Origin: Oscillospiraceae bacterium
Lineage (GTDB): Bacteria; Bacillota; Clostridia; UBA1381
NCBI GenBank assembly: GCA_022508725.1
Contig: JAFLUR010000055.1
Span: 1-10,641 of the forward strand
Direction of reading: 5' to 3'
DNA length: 10,641 bases
The notes beneath the pieces were generated by a model. It saw only the letters and a program-made list of their open reading frames with translations, had not been told where the DNA came from and did not search any database. A program made the position numbers and the translations under genes. Shown here piece after piece: positions 1-9,900 of this stretch (position 1 is its first letter; each line of letters opens with the position of its first letter).

Positions 1-19
1 GCGTTTTGTTTTTTTCCTC

Positions 20-2170
20 TCAGTTCTCTTTTTGCAGCATATCAACAATATTTTCATAAATGTGCCCGCTTTTATTGAATATATGTATCCGGGCTATGTC
101 TTCCTCCGGTATACCGTACAAAAGCGAACACATGACGGCGATAAGGGGTATATCGTTAAGAGGATTGTTTACAACCTTAAGCAGTGACAGTATTGTTCTT
201 ATCTCCGGCTTATCAAAATATCCCGCGCTCTGAGCGTACGCGTTTATTCCGCACTTATTCAATTCATCGGCATAGATCGAGGCGTTATCATTGCTTTTTT
301 CGGCTCTCAGCAGTACGGCAATATCGCGGTTTTCAAGCGGTCTGTAGCTGTTTGTGTTTTTATCGAGAACTTTATACCCGCTTCTTTTAAGCTCTTTTAT
401 GCGCTGCGCGGCAAATCTCGCCTCTATTCTTATTTTCTCCGTATCAACCTCGCTGTCTCCTTCGCCGTCCTCATCGTAACCGTCGCCGGCATATTGCTTT
501 TCGATATTTGCATCTTTGCAGTCACGCTCGATTATATCGATCTCCGCTTTAAGCAGACCCGGGATATTTTGCGACTCGTCATAATTCTTATTTCCGATAT
601 TAAGCCTCTGTTCGTCATTGTAATCTATCTCACCGTACTTTTCCGACATTATGTTCGCAAAAATTTCATTCACCGCGTTTATACATTCGGAAGAACTGCG
701 GAAATTTTTCGACAGGATAACCTTTGCTCCGTTCGATACGTCATTTTCGTCATTATCCTCACCGACGGCGTCTTCCGAAACGCGCCCGCTTTCGGAATCT
801 TCAGCCGGCTTAACAAGCCCGAATTTGTCCGCCTTGTCTTTGAACAGCGTCGGATCACAGTTTCTGAAAGCATATATGCTCTGCTTCATATCGCCTACCG
901 TAAACATATTCTTTCCGTTCGATATTGCCGAAAATATCTCATCCTGCAGCCGGTTTGAGTCCTGATACTCGTCTATGAGTATCTCGCGATATTTTTCTCT
1001 GAAATTGATACATATATCCGAATCCTTTCCGTTCTCATCGCGCAGCAGAGAAAGGCACATTCTTTCGATATCGGAAAATTCAAACTTGCTTATGCTTTTC
1101 TTTTTTTCATTGTATTTCCGGGAAAATTCCCTTGTAAGCTTCAATATCTCAATCACGACCGGTCTGTATATCCCGGTTATTCTTTCCGCCGCGTCATCAA
1201 GCTTTTTACAGCCGAAAAACGCTTTTAAAGATTTCAGATCGTCCTTGCATTTCTCCCTCAGATCCTTAACCCAATCGTCAATACCCGCCCATGACGATGC
1301 CCGTCCGAACGAAAACGCCTCGTATAATTTTGATGCCTCATTCCATTGTCTTTTATCCGCTTTATCTTTCAGATCGGTGAAAAACATCAATTCGCCCGCG
1401 ATCATGGTTTCCATCTTTTTCAACGTTTTAATATCATCCGTATATGTCGAAAACGCTGCCGTCATTCTTTGATAGCTCGTTATGATCACATCAAGCGACA
1501 ACGATATTTCCGTGTACATACTGTCTGTATATCGGTTTTCTCCGGAACGTACGTTTTCTCCGAACGGCTTATCGTAAAGCTCTTCCATTCTCGTAAGCTC
1601 GCCGTCGATATCCGGCATCGATGACGCAAATTTATATACGGCTCTTATCATGTCTTTTAACGAGGTGTCATCATGATTTTTTGAATACATATCCACCAGA
1701 TTGAGAAAACCGCCGTTGTCACTGCGGATATAATTTTCTTCAAAAACCTCGTCCATGATCTCATCGCAGATAACGGCAGCCTCACTTTCGCTCATTACCG
1801 AAAAGGACGAGTCGAGATCAAGACGATGAAAATTGCTTTTTACAACATTCAGGCAAAAAGCGTCTATAGTCGTTATATCCGCATAATTAAGCAAAATAAG
1901 CTGTTTTTTCAAATGCTTGTTGCCGGTATCGGCTAAAGACATTCTTGTCATTTCATTGCTTATTCTCTCACGCATTTCCTTTGCCGCCGCTTTTGTAAAT
2001 GTCACCACAAGCAGAGAATCTATATCCGCCGGATCTTTTTTATCCGAAACAATTCCTATTATACGCTCCGTAAGAACCTTTGTCTTTCCCGAACCCGCCG
2101 CCGCGTTTACAAGTATATTTCTTCCGCGCAGCTCCGCCGCAAGCCGCTGTTCACCTGTCATTTCCGCCAT
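20..2170 (-). CDS. addA: AddA (RexA) helicase-nuclease, N-terminal 716 residues only; ends at an early TGA
   Basis: The UvrD-type helicase and 3'-strand nuclease partner of AddB. Motifs present are A23-A-A-G-S-G-K29-T30 (Walker A), VVTFTKAAAKEM 55-66 (Ia), FEFSDIE before Walker B, D400-E-Y-Q-D404, GDMKQSIYAFR 426-436 (III) and LSKNFRSS 486-493 (IV). Two acid-rich stretches, 456-481 and 563-578, look like insertions in surface loops. Similarity runs on through the LKVVNNPLNDIPL segment and then stops at a TGA at 20-22. AddA proteins are usually about 1200 residues (Bacillus subtilis 1232), so helicase motifs V and VI and the whole nuclease domain are missing from this frame. The remaining 19 bases are open in all three minus-strand frames. 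A nonsense mutation, a real frameshift or a sequence error could each explain it. As written, the product could not work as a helicase-nuclease. The ATG at 2170 has an excellent ribosome binding site, and ATG at 2161 (M4) is a weaker alternative. Confidence 0.9.
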   Translation of the reverse strand: MAEMTGEQRLAAELRGRNILVNAAAGSGKTKVLTERIIGIVSDKKDPADIDSLLVVTFTKAAAKEMRERISNEMTRMSLADTGNKHLKKQLILLNYADITTIDAFCLNVVKSNFHRLDLDSSFSVMSESEAAVICDEIMDEVFEENYIRSDNGGFLNLVDMYSKNHDDTSLKDMIRAVYKFASSMPDIDGELTRMEELYDKPFGENVRSGENRYTDSMYTEISLSLDVIITSYQRMTAAFSTYTDDIKTLKKMETMIAGELMFFTDLKDKADKRQWNEASKLYEAFSFGRASSWAGIDDWVKDLREKCKDDLKSLKAFFGCKKLDDAAERITGIYRPVVIEILKLTREFSRKYNEKKKSISKFEFSDIERMCLSLLRDENGKDSDICINFREKYREILIDEYQDSNRLQDEIFSAISNGKNMFTVGDMKQSIYAFRNCDPTLFKDKADKFGLVKPAEDSESGRVSEDAVGEDNDENDVSNGAKVILSKNFRSSSECINAVNEIFANIMSEKYGEIDYNDEQRLNIGNKNYDESQNIPGLLKAEIDIIERDCKDANIEKQYAGDGYDEDGEGDSEVDTEKIRIEARFAAQRIKELKRSGYKVLDKNTNSYRPLENRDIAVLLRAEKSNDNASIYADELNKCGINAYAQSAGYFDKPEIRTILSLLKVVNNPLNDIPLIAVMCSLLYGIPEEDIARIHIFNKSGHIYENIVDMLQKEN

Positions 2171-5100
2171 TTTTTATCACCTCCGTAAAATCGTTCACCT
2201 TTTTTTGGAATGAATTTTTGGGTTTGGTAAAAGTCTTTCTTTCTTTATATTTGTCCGTCTTATCGTCAAACATACATATATCCTTGTAATCGCAGTAAGC
2301 GCATACGCCTTTTGATGAGGTCGGAGCATACGGATATATACTTATGTCTCCGTCATTTATTTTTCCGTATATATCCTTTATTCCGGCATTCACATAGCCG
2401 CACATTTTTTCGAAATTTCCGGGACTTACGATCATAGACTTCATATCCGGCTTTTCGTCGTCCTTCAGCTTTACTTTGAAATATTCGCTTTCCCTGCACA
2501 TCTTACCGTTGATATTGCTGCCTATATTTCTGTCCATCATTTTGGTCACTTCGATGGTATCAAGGTCGTCAACAATAACTCCGTCAAGCTTTTTCATATT
2601 TTTCAAATCGTTTGCGATCTCATCAAGCTCGGGAAAGCTATCGGCTCTCTCATAGTCGTTTTTCAAAGAAAAATACAACACTCCCGCGATTTTTGTATTT
2701 TCCGTATTCTCTTTGCCGGCAAAACGTTCGCGGTAAAGCATTTCCGCTGCCTGCGCGTATATAAAAAGCTGGAATTCCGTATTATTATAAAGCTCCGTAA
2801 GGTCGAAATACTTAGACCCCGTCTTGTAGTCGATAACCCTGATGTATACATCGTTTCCGTTTTTAAGCAGATCTATCCGGTCTATGACACCGTTGATCCT
2901 TATATCTCCTCTTTCGCTTTTTATTGTAAAGCCATCAAATCTCACCTCGGTCTTATATAGCGCAAATTCTCCGGAATCAAGGCTTTTTATAAGATCACGC
3001 GCCATACTCAAAAGACTTCTCTTTATCATTTCTATCATATAATTTATGCGTCCGCCGGCATCGTTTCTCGCTATTTTTTCTTTCGCATCCTCGAGAAGCG
3101 TCTCTATTATCCCGGTATATTTTTCTTCCGTACATTCGCGCCATACTCTCTTTGCTTCGTCAATACTGTCGTCCATGCGTTCATTTTCCATAATGCGGCA
3201 GAATTTATCTATGTAATAATGTATAAAATTCCCCATATCATAGCTTTCGACCCGCCATATCTTTTGAGGCTTTGCGTGTATCCCATAGGACATAAAATAT
3301 CGAAACGGACATTTTGCGAATGTTTCAAACCGGCTTATACTGTATACGGGATCCGTTTCGTAAAGCTTCCGGACCGTTTCGGCTCCGATCCGCTTTGCCT
3401 CCCTTTTGTAATCTTTCACTCTCTGCGCATAACCGACCCTTTCGGCATATCGCTCATCATTTTCGTACCAACTCATGAGCTTTTCAAACCTCGCGTCTTT
3501 CCCTTCCGCCCAGCCGGAAAGAATATGCGCAAATACGGCGTCCGCGGGCGCGTCGAGAAACTTTTCCACAGGCGTTCCGTTCATGTTGTTTTCAATTTTT
3601 ATATCGGGAAAACGCCGGATAATGTCATGGACAAATTCCGCCGGACGCATTTCCGAGCCCTCCCAATCGGCGGCGGACCAACTGATATAAAGCCTTTCCT
3701 TTGCCGCCGTGACCGCTTTGTATATCTTAAACAGATCATCAAAAAGCTTATCGCTCTTTCCGCATTCTATCTCCAATCCCCCCTCATTCAGCTTTTTGCG
3801 CTCACTTTCCGAAAAAAGACTTGTATTTTGCGCCTGTTTTGGGATATTCGAGCTTGACGCTCCTATTATAAGCATTTCCCGTATGTTTGTGCTTCTGCTT
3901 CTGTCAACGGTTCCCACTGTTACTCTGTCGGCGGAGGACGGTATTATTCCGATTTCATACTTTGAAAAACCCGCAAGCATTATCTCTCCGAAACGTTCAA
4001 ATCCGCAGTAATCATCACCCATTGTATTCACGGTTTGATCAAGCAGTGAAATAAGCATATCCCACAGTCTCAAAAATTGCTCGGATTCATCGTTTCTTCC
4101 CTCATCGATCAGCCGGCGCGCCTCATTCTCGATATTTCCCGGCATATTCAGTCCCGAATCAAGCATATCATACAATGCCGTGCATATTTCCCTGATCGTT
4201 TTTCTGCCGTTAAAACAGCTCTTGAACTCCGTAAACGGTTTGATAAGCTTTTTCCTTATCGCATTTATACGTTCCTTCCGCTCTTTTATATCTTCCTCCC
4301 ACTCGGCAGGATTATTTTCTTCCGTTTCATATGCCGCGCCGAATATTCCTTTATCGTTATACTCCCAGTCATCTCCGCACCATCTCTTCTCACCGCGTAT
4401 GCCATGCGCAAGCACAAAAATCTCAAGCTCATCCGCTTCTTTATCATCAAGCGTCGAAAAACCCGTTCTTATATACGAAAATACCGCCTCATAGCTCCAT
4501 CCCTGTGTGAATATATCAAATATCGACATTACCGCCATGATGACCGGATGGTTTGTAATATTCCTTTTCATATCCATAAAATAAGGAATATTGTATTTCT
4601 TGAACACAGCCTCTATTATATCGGCATAATTCTCGAGATCCCCGCACAATATTCCTATTTCACGATACCGTGCGCCCTCACCCGCGGCACGGATTATTTC
4701 CAGCGCTGCGGCTTCGACCTCGCTGAAAATATCTCTTGCCGTAAAAAGCTTTATATCCTTCGGTTCCCCGTCAAATATTTTTTGCGCGCTGCGGTCAAAT
4801 GTCTGTTCGATCAGAGCAAGCTCCTCCGAACCTTTAAAACGGTAAGGATTTTCCGGAAGATGCTCCTCGTTTATTATAATTCCTCTCTCCTTTGCGATCC
4901 CTTCAAGAGTATATATTATCCGTGTGCAGGGAGAGAATATATTATCGGTATCGTATGACAGCTTAGCCTCATGATCGGCGCATAAAAATATCGTCACATC
5001 CGCGGCTTTCACCGCCATTGCGGCAATAACGCCGTAATGATACGGGATAAAGGAATAAAATTCATCTATGAATATATGTACATCGGAAAGCTTGTCTCCG

Positions 5101-5666
5101 GAATATATACACTCCGCAAGACGCGCCATGTCATCATCACTGTCGGCAAAGCCTCCGTCCTTTATGCTTTGATTGTATATTTCATACACCGACTTCATTG
5201 TTTCAAACTTTCCTTTAAGCATATCCGAGCCCGCATTGTCCGAATTTTTGAGAATTTCATTCGTTCTTTCCAGATCATTGTCCGATATGTTGAATTTTTT
5301 GAATTCTCTTATCATATCGGCGACGGCATCAAGAAATCCGCGGCTTGATAATCCCGAAAAGGAATTTATGCCGCCCGCTTTCTCCACCGCCTTATACACA
5401 AGCATCTGCTTTCCGGCTCCGTCGAGACGGAACATATTGACCTCCGGAGAGATAAGCCTCAGCAATCCGGAAAATGTAAGCGCCTCGGCCCCGTTTATCC
5501 CGGTTCCCTTCATATGCTCCGATATCCGGCGCTCCGCCTCATACGAAAACTGTTCCGGCACTATCATATACGCTTTTTCTCCCCTGCCGATAACCTCTTT
5601 CATTCTTTCAAGACACACCAGACTTTTTCCCGTTCCGGAACGCGAATATACTACATTAATCCCCAT
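2151..5666 (-). CDS. addB: AddB (RexB), helicase-nuclease subunit with 4Fe-4S cluster
   Basis: A 1171-residue subunit of the AddAB complex, which unwinds and trims double-strand DNA ends to load RecA for recombination. The N-terminus has an intact Walker A, S10-G-T-G-K14-S15, followed by IVPEQFSYEAE, typical of AddB. The C-terminal RecB-type nuclease shows GVIDRID with D929 and D932, then the catalytic D946-Y-K948, and Q966-L-F-I-Y970. Four cysteines frame the nuclease: C786 (in KCPFRYF), C1122, C1125 and C1131. They have the C-x2-C-x5-C spacing known to hold an iron-sulfur cluster in Bacillus AddB. All of these residues are present and the length is normal, so this subunit should be functional. 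In the known complex AddB recognises Chi and cuts the 5' strand. The ATG overlaps the cca stop by 11 bases, and AAAGGAGG lies nine bases upstream. The 3' end overlaps addA by 20 bases. Confidence 0.96.
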   Translation of the reverse strand: MGINVVYSRSGTGKSLVCLERMKEVIGRGEKAYMIVPEQFSYEAERRISEHMKGTGINGAEALTFSGLLRLISPEVNMFRLDGAGKQMLVYKAVEKAGGINSFSGLSSRGFLDAVADMIREFKKFNISDNDLERTNEILKNSDNAGSDMLKGKFETMKSVYEIYNQSIKDGGFADSDDDMARLAECIYSGDKLSDVHIFIDEFYSFIPYHYGVIAAMAVKAADVTIFLCADHEAKLSYDTDNIFSPCTRIIYTLEGIAKERGIIINEEHLPENPYRFKGSEELALIEQTFDRSAQKIFDGEPKDIKLFTARDIFSEVEAAALEIIRAAGEGARYREIGILCGDLENYADIIEAVFKKYNIPYFMDMKRNITNHPVIMAVMSIFDIFTQGWSYEAVFSYIRTGFSTLDDKEADELEIFVLAHGIRGEKRWCGDDWEYNDKGIFGAAYETEENNPAEWEEDIKERKERINAIRKKLIKPFTEFKSCFNGRKTIREICTALYDMLDSGLNMPGNIENEARRLIDEGRNDESEQFLRLWDMLISLLDQTVNTMGDDYCGFERFGEIMLAGFSKYEIGIIPSSADRVTVGTVDRSRSTNIREMLIIGASSSNIPKQAQNTSLFSESERKKLNEGGLEIECGKSDKLFDDLFKIYKAVTAAKERLYISWSAADWEGSEMRPAEFVHDIIRRFPDIKIENNMNGTPVEKFLDAPADAVFAHILSGWAEGKDARFEKLMSWYENDERYAERVGYAQRVKDYKREAKRIGAETVRKLYETDPVYSISRFETFAKCPFRYFMSYGIHAKPQKIWRVESYDMGNFIHYYIDKFCRIMENERMDDSIDEAKRVWRECTEEKYTGIIETLLEDAKEKIARNDAGGRINYMIEMIKRSLLSMARDLIKSLDSGEFALYKTEVRFDGFTIKSERGDIRINGVIDRIDLLKNGNDVYIRVIDYKTGSKYFDLTELYNNTEFQLFIYAQAAEMLYRERFAGKENTENTKIAGVLYFSLKNDYERADSFPELDEIANDLKNMKKLDGVIVDDLDTIEVTKMMDRNIGSNINGKMCRESEYFKVKLKDDEKPDMKSMIVSPGNFEKMCGYVNAGIKDIYGKINDGDISIYPYAPTSSKGVCAYCDYKDICMFDDKTDKYKERKTFTKPKNSFQKKVNDFTEVIKNGGNDR
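2176..2184 (-). promoter_or_regulatory. Ribosome binding site of addA, inside the 3' end of addB
   Basis: GGAGGTGAT on the minus strand, five bases before the ATG at 2170. It is a perfect complement to the 16S anti-Shine-Dalgarno sequence and the strongest site in the window. It lies in the closing codons of addB, which suggests addA is translated at a level matched to addB. Confidence 0.85.
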
Positions 5667-6900
5667 GCGTTTCTCCCTCCTTTATCATCTTTTCGGCAAT
5701 ATTCAATAAGATCGCTCTGTCATTTTCAATATCATTATCTATCATAAGGTCAAACAATCCGCGCAGTATCGCTCCTATATGCTTCCCCTCCGTTCCGCAC
5801 AGTTTTACAATATCATCGCCGCCCACAGCCATATCTTTGAGCGATGTGCATTTTCCCGAAGCTTTTATATCCTCGAAAATATTATTCATTCTCGCATATT
5901 CTCCTCCGCTGTACCTTAATTTCAGCAATCTCCGTGTCTGCGGCTCTCCCGTTTCCGAAACGGCTCTTCTCACCCATGCCGTATCCGATGCGGATCTTTT
6001 ATCGGAATACCTCACAAGCTCCGTTATGCCGGCTCTTACATTGTTTGAAAAACGCATACGGCTTATATCCTCCGCAAAGCTCTCTCCCGTATTCATAAAA
6101 AGCGCCGCCGCAAAAGTTATCTCATCAGTATCGTTATTCGTGCCGGTGTTCGCGTGAAGCTCTTCTATCTTGCTTATATTTTCATAAAATCCGGCTTTGT
6201 TTTTTTTCAGGCAGGGAAGCAAATACATAAACAGCTCGTCGTATTTTCTCAAAACCTCCGCCGCATTTTTTCCCGCAAGCGTTTTCATAAGCTCCGCGCT
6301 TTTTCTTTCGGCGGAAATATTGTCAAGCAGCGAATACATATCCATGACCGCTCTTTCCGTTTTGCTTTCTATCGAAAATCCCAGCTGTGCCGAAAATCTC
6401 ACCGCGCGCATTATCCTGAGCGCATCCTCCCTAAAGCGTATCTCCGCCTCCCCTACCGTGCGAATAAGACGGGCATTTATATCTTCCGCCGCCCCGAACG
6501 GGTCCGCAAGTCCCCTGACCGGACTGTACGCGGCGGCATTTACGGTAAAATCGCGCCTTGACAAATCCTCTTTTATATCCTTTACAAATGATACCTTATC
6601 GGGACGCCTGTTGTCGGTATATCCCGACTCGGTACGATAGGTCGTGATCTCAAACGGAATTTTGCCGTCAAGCACCGTGACCGTGCCGTGCTTTATACCG
6701 GTTTTAACCGTTGATTTATCGCCGAATATATCTATAATATCCTCCGGCTCGGCGTCTGACGCTATATCATAGTCGTTAGGTTCTCTTCCGAGCATTTTAT
6801 CGCGTACACAGCCGCCTACAAAATACGCCTCAAACCCGTTTTCTTCTATTTTATCGATAATTCTCCGCGCCGCGCCGGGTATGCAAAAATTATTTTCCAT
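5656..6900 (-). CDS. cca: CCA tRNA nucleotidyltransferase (class II)
   Basis: A 414-residue enzyme that adds or repairs the 3'-terminal CCA of tRNA from CTP and ATP without a template. Head-domain motifs are G29-G-C-V-R-D34 and the metal-binding D43-Y-D45. R115-R-D-F-T-V-N-A122 follows, then the nucleotide-selecting E158-D-A-L-R162 with the neck helix around 155-169. SAERKSAEL begins the RNA-binding region, and GGDDIVKL near the end matches the C-terminal domain of Bacillus-type enzymes. Where HD-containing relatives have an HD motif (AALLHD), this one reads AALFMN, so no phosphohydrolase site is expected. A poly(A) polymerase is the main alternative, but the Firmicute context and EDxxR favour CCA addition. 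I chose the ATG at 6900 because GGGGAG lies six bases upstream and family similarity begins there. The frame stays open to 7203, but that part overlaps the SNF2 gene and shows no domain. The stop overlaps addB by 11 bases. Confidence 0.9.
   Translation of the reverse strand: MENNFCIPGAARRIIDKIEENGFEAYFVGGCVRDKMLGREPNDYDIASDAEPEDIIDIFGDKSTVKTGIKHGTVTVLDGKIPFEITTYRTESGYTDNRRPDKVSFVKDIKEDLSRRDFTVNAAAYSPVRGLADPFGAAEDINARLIRTVGEAEIRFREDALRIMRAVRFSAQLGFSIESKTERAVMDMYSLLDNISAERKSAELMKTLAGKNAAEVLRKYDELFMYLLPCLKKNKAGFYENISKIEELHANTGTNNDTDEITFAAALFMNTGESFAEDISRMRFSNNVRAGITELVRYSDKRSASDTAWVRRAVSETGEPQTRRLLKLRYSGGEYARMNNIFEDIKASGKCTSLKDMAVGGDDIVKLCGTEGKHIGAILRGLFDLMIDNDIENDRAILLNIAEKMIKEGETHGD
5676..5683 (-). 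promoter_or_regulatory. Ribosome binding site of addB, inside the 3' end of cca
   Basis: AAAGGAGG on the minus strand, nine bases before the ATG at 5666, within the last codons of cca. It suggests that addB translation can start independently while ribosomes finish cca. Confidence 0.75.
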
Positions 6901-6906
6901 GAAAAA

Positions 6907-6912
6907 CTCCCC
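6907..6912 (-). promoter_or_regulatory. Ribosome binding site of cca
   Basis: GGGGAG on the minus strand, six bases before the ATG at 6900, in the 80-base gap after the SNF2 gene. It supports the 414-residue product over the longer open frame. A second GGAGG at 6921-6925 is 20 bases from the ATG, too far to serve it, and I see no in-frame start at a suitable distance from it. Confidence 0.65.
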
Positions 6913-6980
6913 GCAAAATTCCTCCGTAAAATCCGCCTTGCAAAAGCCGTAAATACCTGTATAAACAACGATTCCGTCCT

Positions 6981-9900
6981 TCAACTCAGCAAAGCCAGTA
7001 TTTCCGTCTTTGACATCCTGCCTATGTTTACTCCTCCCGCGGTTATTATTCCGTCCGCAAGACTTTTTTTCTTTTCCTGCAATTGTATTATCTTCTCTTC
7101 TATCGTCCCTTTTGACACAAGCTTTATTATCTGAACGTTTTTCGTCTGCCCTATGCGGTACACACGATCGGACGCCTGTTCGGTAACAGCCGGATTCCAC
7201 CACGGATCGTAATGTATAACGGTATCGGCTCCTATGAGATTGAGTCCCGTTCCTCCAGCTTTGAGGGATATTAAAAACACATCGCTTTCACCGCCGTTGA
7301 ACCTGTCCGCCATATCCGTCCTTTCCGCCGCCGAAGTCTTTCCGCTCAGATAAAAGCTCGATATATGTCCCTTTTCCAGTCTTGCTCTTATAATATCGAG
7401 CATTGATGTAAACTGCGAAAAAATAATTACCCTGTGACCCGCGGAAAGTGAGCTGTCGATCAATTCTTCAAGCAAAAGCAATTTTCCGCTGTCCTTTTTA
7501 TATGCCGCGTCAAACAGCGACGGATGACAGCATATCTGTCTGAGCCGCGTAAGCATCGCAAGAATTTGAATTTTATTTTTGGCATATCCGTCCTCGCTCA
7601 TCTCAAGAAATTCCCGTTTTGCCATCGCCGCGTATGCCGCATACATCTTCTTCTGTTCCGACGTAAGCTCCGCATATATCACCGATTCGACCTTTTCCGG
7701 AAGCTCGTCGAGAACATCGTTTTTCATTCTTCTGAGTAAAAACGGTGCTATTTTCTCTTTCAGCCGTTCGGCGGCGCCCGGAACATCTCTCATAACGGGT
7801 TTTTCAAACCTTTCGGTAAATTCACTCAGAGAATACAAATATCCCGGCATCAGAAAATCGAACACGGACCATAACTCGGTAAGCGAATTTTCTATAGGCG
7901 TACCGGTAAGGGCAAACTTGTGCTTTGCATTTATTCTTTTTACGCTTGCGGCATTCATCGTTCCGGGATTTTTTATATGCTGTGCCTCGTCTATAAAGCA
8001 AAATTCAAATTCCATGCTTCCGTATTCCTCAATATCCCGCCTTAAAAGAGGATATGAGGTTATGATAAAATCATAATCTCCGTAATTCTGCATACGATAT
8101 TTTCGCTCCGGCTTTTTTCCTTCTATTATCAGCGATGTTTTGCCGGGCATAAACTTATTTATCTCATTCTGCCAGTTATATATAAGCGAGCTCGGCGCCA
8201 CTATCAGCGCGGGTGTATTGCTTTTTTGCGAGCATACAAACGCTATCACCTGAAGCGTTTTTCCCAGACCCATATCATCCGCAAGTATTCCTCCGAATCC
8301 GAACGCGCAAAGCTGTGTAAACCAGTCAAGTCCCGCTTTTTGATACCCTCTGAGCACATCTTCAAGCTCGGGAGGTATATATGCTTTGATATTTTTTAAC
8401 CTGTCATACATTTGAGAAAAACCGCTGCCGAAATGTATTCCCCGGGTCCCGGAAAGTCCGGCAAGATACATCATATTGTTTTTTGCCGTGCTTTTCTTTC
8501 CGGCCGATATCTCATCATCTTTAAAACCGAGACTGCCGATTATTTCAAGCATACGCATACCGTCCCTATCGGACAGATCTATAAATCCGCCGTCCTTGAC
8601 ACGGTAATATTTCTTCTTTTCCCTCACCGCGGCAAGTATTCCGCGTATCTCATCATCGTCGAGAGTTGTTTCAATATCCGTTTCGAGCAGATCGACATCA
8701 AACCGGTAATCCGCCCTGAGCGATATTTCCGGCTTTCTCGGTACCGTCATATTTTTGAACGTATCGGAATAATACACATCGGAATGTTTCAAAAGCTCCG
8801 GCAGTGTGCGAATGATAAAATCATATATCTTATCGTCCTCCGTAAGAATATAGCGTTCCGACGTATGCGAAAATTTTTTGAAATACGACAGGATATATTT
8901 TTCCCTTTCATTGTCGCGAATAAGTATTCTTTCCGAGTCGTACGCTTCATTGGGAACGGTAAAGGATATATCTCCGTACGACACCCTCACCGCCGCGCTT
9001 ATCCCGACGGTCATATTATCGGTATATTTATCGAAATACACCGAAAAATGCGGTTCGCAGTTTACGACCGTTTCATCCAGCCCGTTTTCGGTAACGCCGT
9101 GACATCCTCGCACACGGGGAAGTATATTCCTCACAAATCCCACCGCATTGTCACCTTTAAAATCGATCTGCGTTCTTTTTTCCTTCCGCATGGCGTTGTA
9201 TATCGGCATATACCAATCTCTGAAATCGCTGTCTGTTTTGTACAGACCGTTTTCAAACAAAAACCATGTCCCGTCGGGTACCACGGCGGTTCCGTGATTG
9301 ATGACCGACAGGCTGATGCCGTTTCCCGCAGCGTTTATATCGACAAGTATATCCGGATTTTCATAATATCTGTCGGTATTGTCGTAATATTCTCCGTCGA
9401 TTCGCAGCTCTATATTGGCATTTTCAAATTCAAGCATCCTTTTTACTCCGGATTGACCGATATTGAGATGATACGATCCGGAAGGCTGCATTCCGAGCAT
9501 AATTATCCCCGAATTTTCGACAATATGCGCGATATAATCCATGACCCTCCCGTCAGCTTCCGTAAATGTATGCCTTTCCGGAGAATATATTATCTCTCTG
9601 CCGAGCTTGTATGTTTTTCCCGAAATATACGCATCGGAAAATTTTATCGCATCGATTCCCCTGCCCGTGATACCGTTATGTATCTCAACGGAATAATATC
9701 CCCTGTCCCTGTTGTATCCGGGCGTATGTATATTCAAACAAAACACTGCCGGAAATATTTCCCTTTCTTTTTCTTCCTTTTTATATTCAAGACACAGTTC
9801 CCGGGCTATCACATCATTTCCGGAGCTTATCTCCGCTCTCGAATACTCCGCCCGATACTGCATTGCCGCCGCTACAATATGCTTGCAGGCGCAGTTCATC

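Noticed and set aside
20..22. TGA in addA as a recoded codon (Trp, Gly or selenocysteine)
   Set aside because: TGA is the natural stop of tadA, the SNF2 gene and addB in this window, and AddA proteins are not known to contain selenocysteine.
20..40. Programmed ribosomal frameshift at the A-run before the addA stop
   Set aside because: The run is only five A and does not form a good X-XXY-YYZ slippery heptamer in the addA frame. No downstream structure can be judged because the window ends.
4077..4958. 293-residue plus-strand open frame opposite addB
   Set aside because: It is in register with addB codons, has no recognisable domain, and lies inside a well-supported gene.
6901..7203. 101-residue N-terminal extension of the cca frame
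   Set aside because: It overlaps the conserved SNF2 C-terminus out of frame, has no family similarity, and a good ribosome binding site points to the ATG at 6900.
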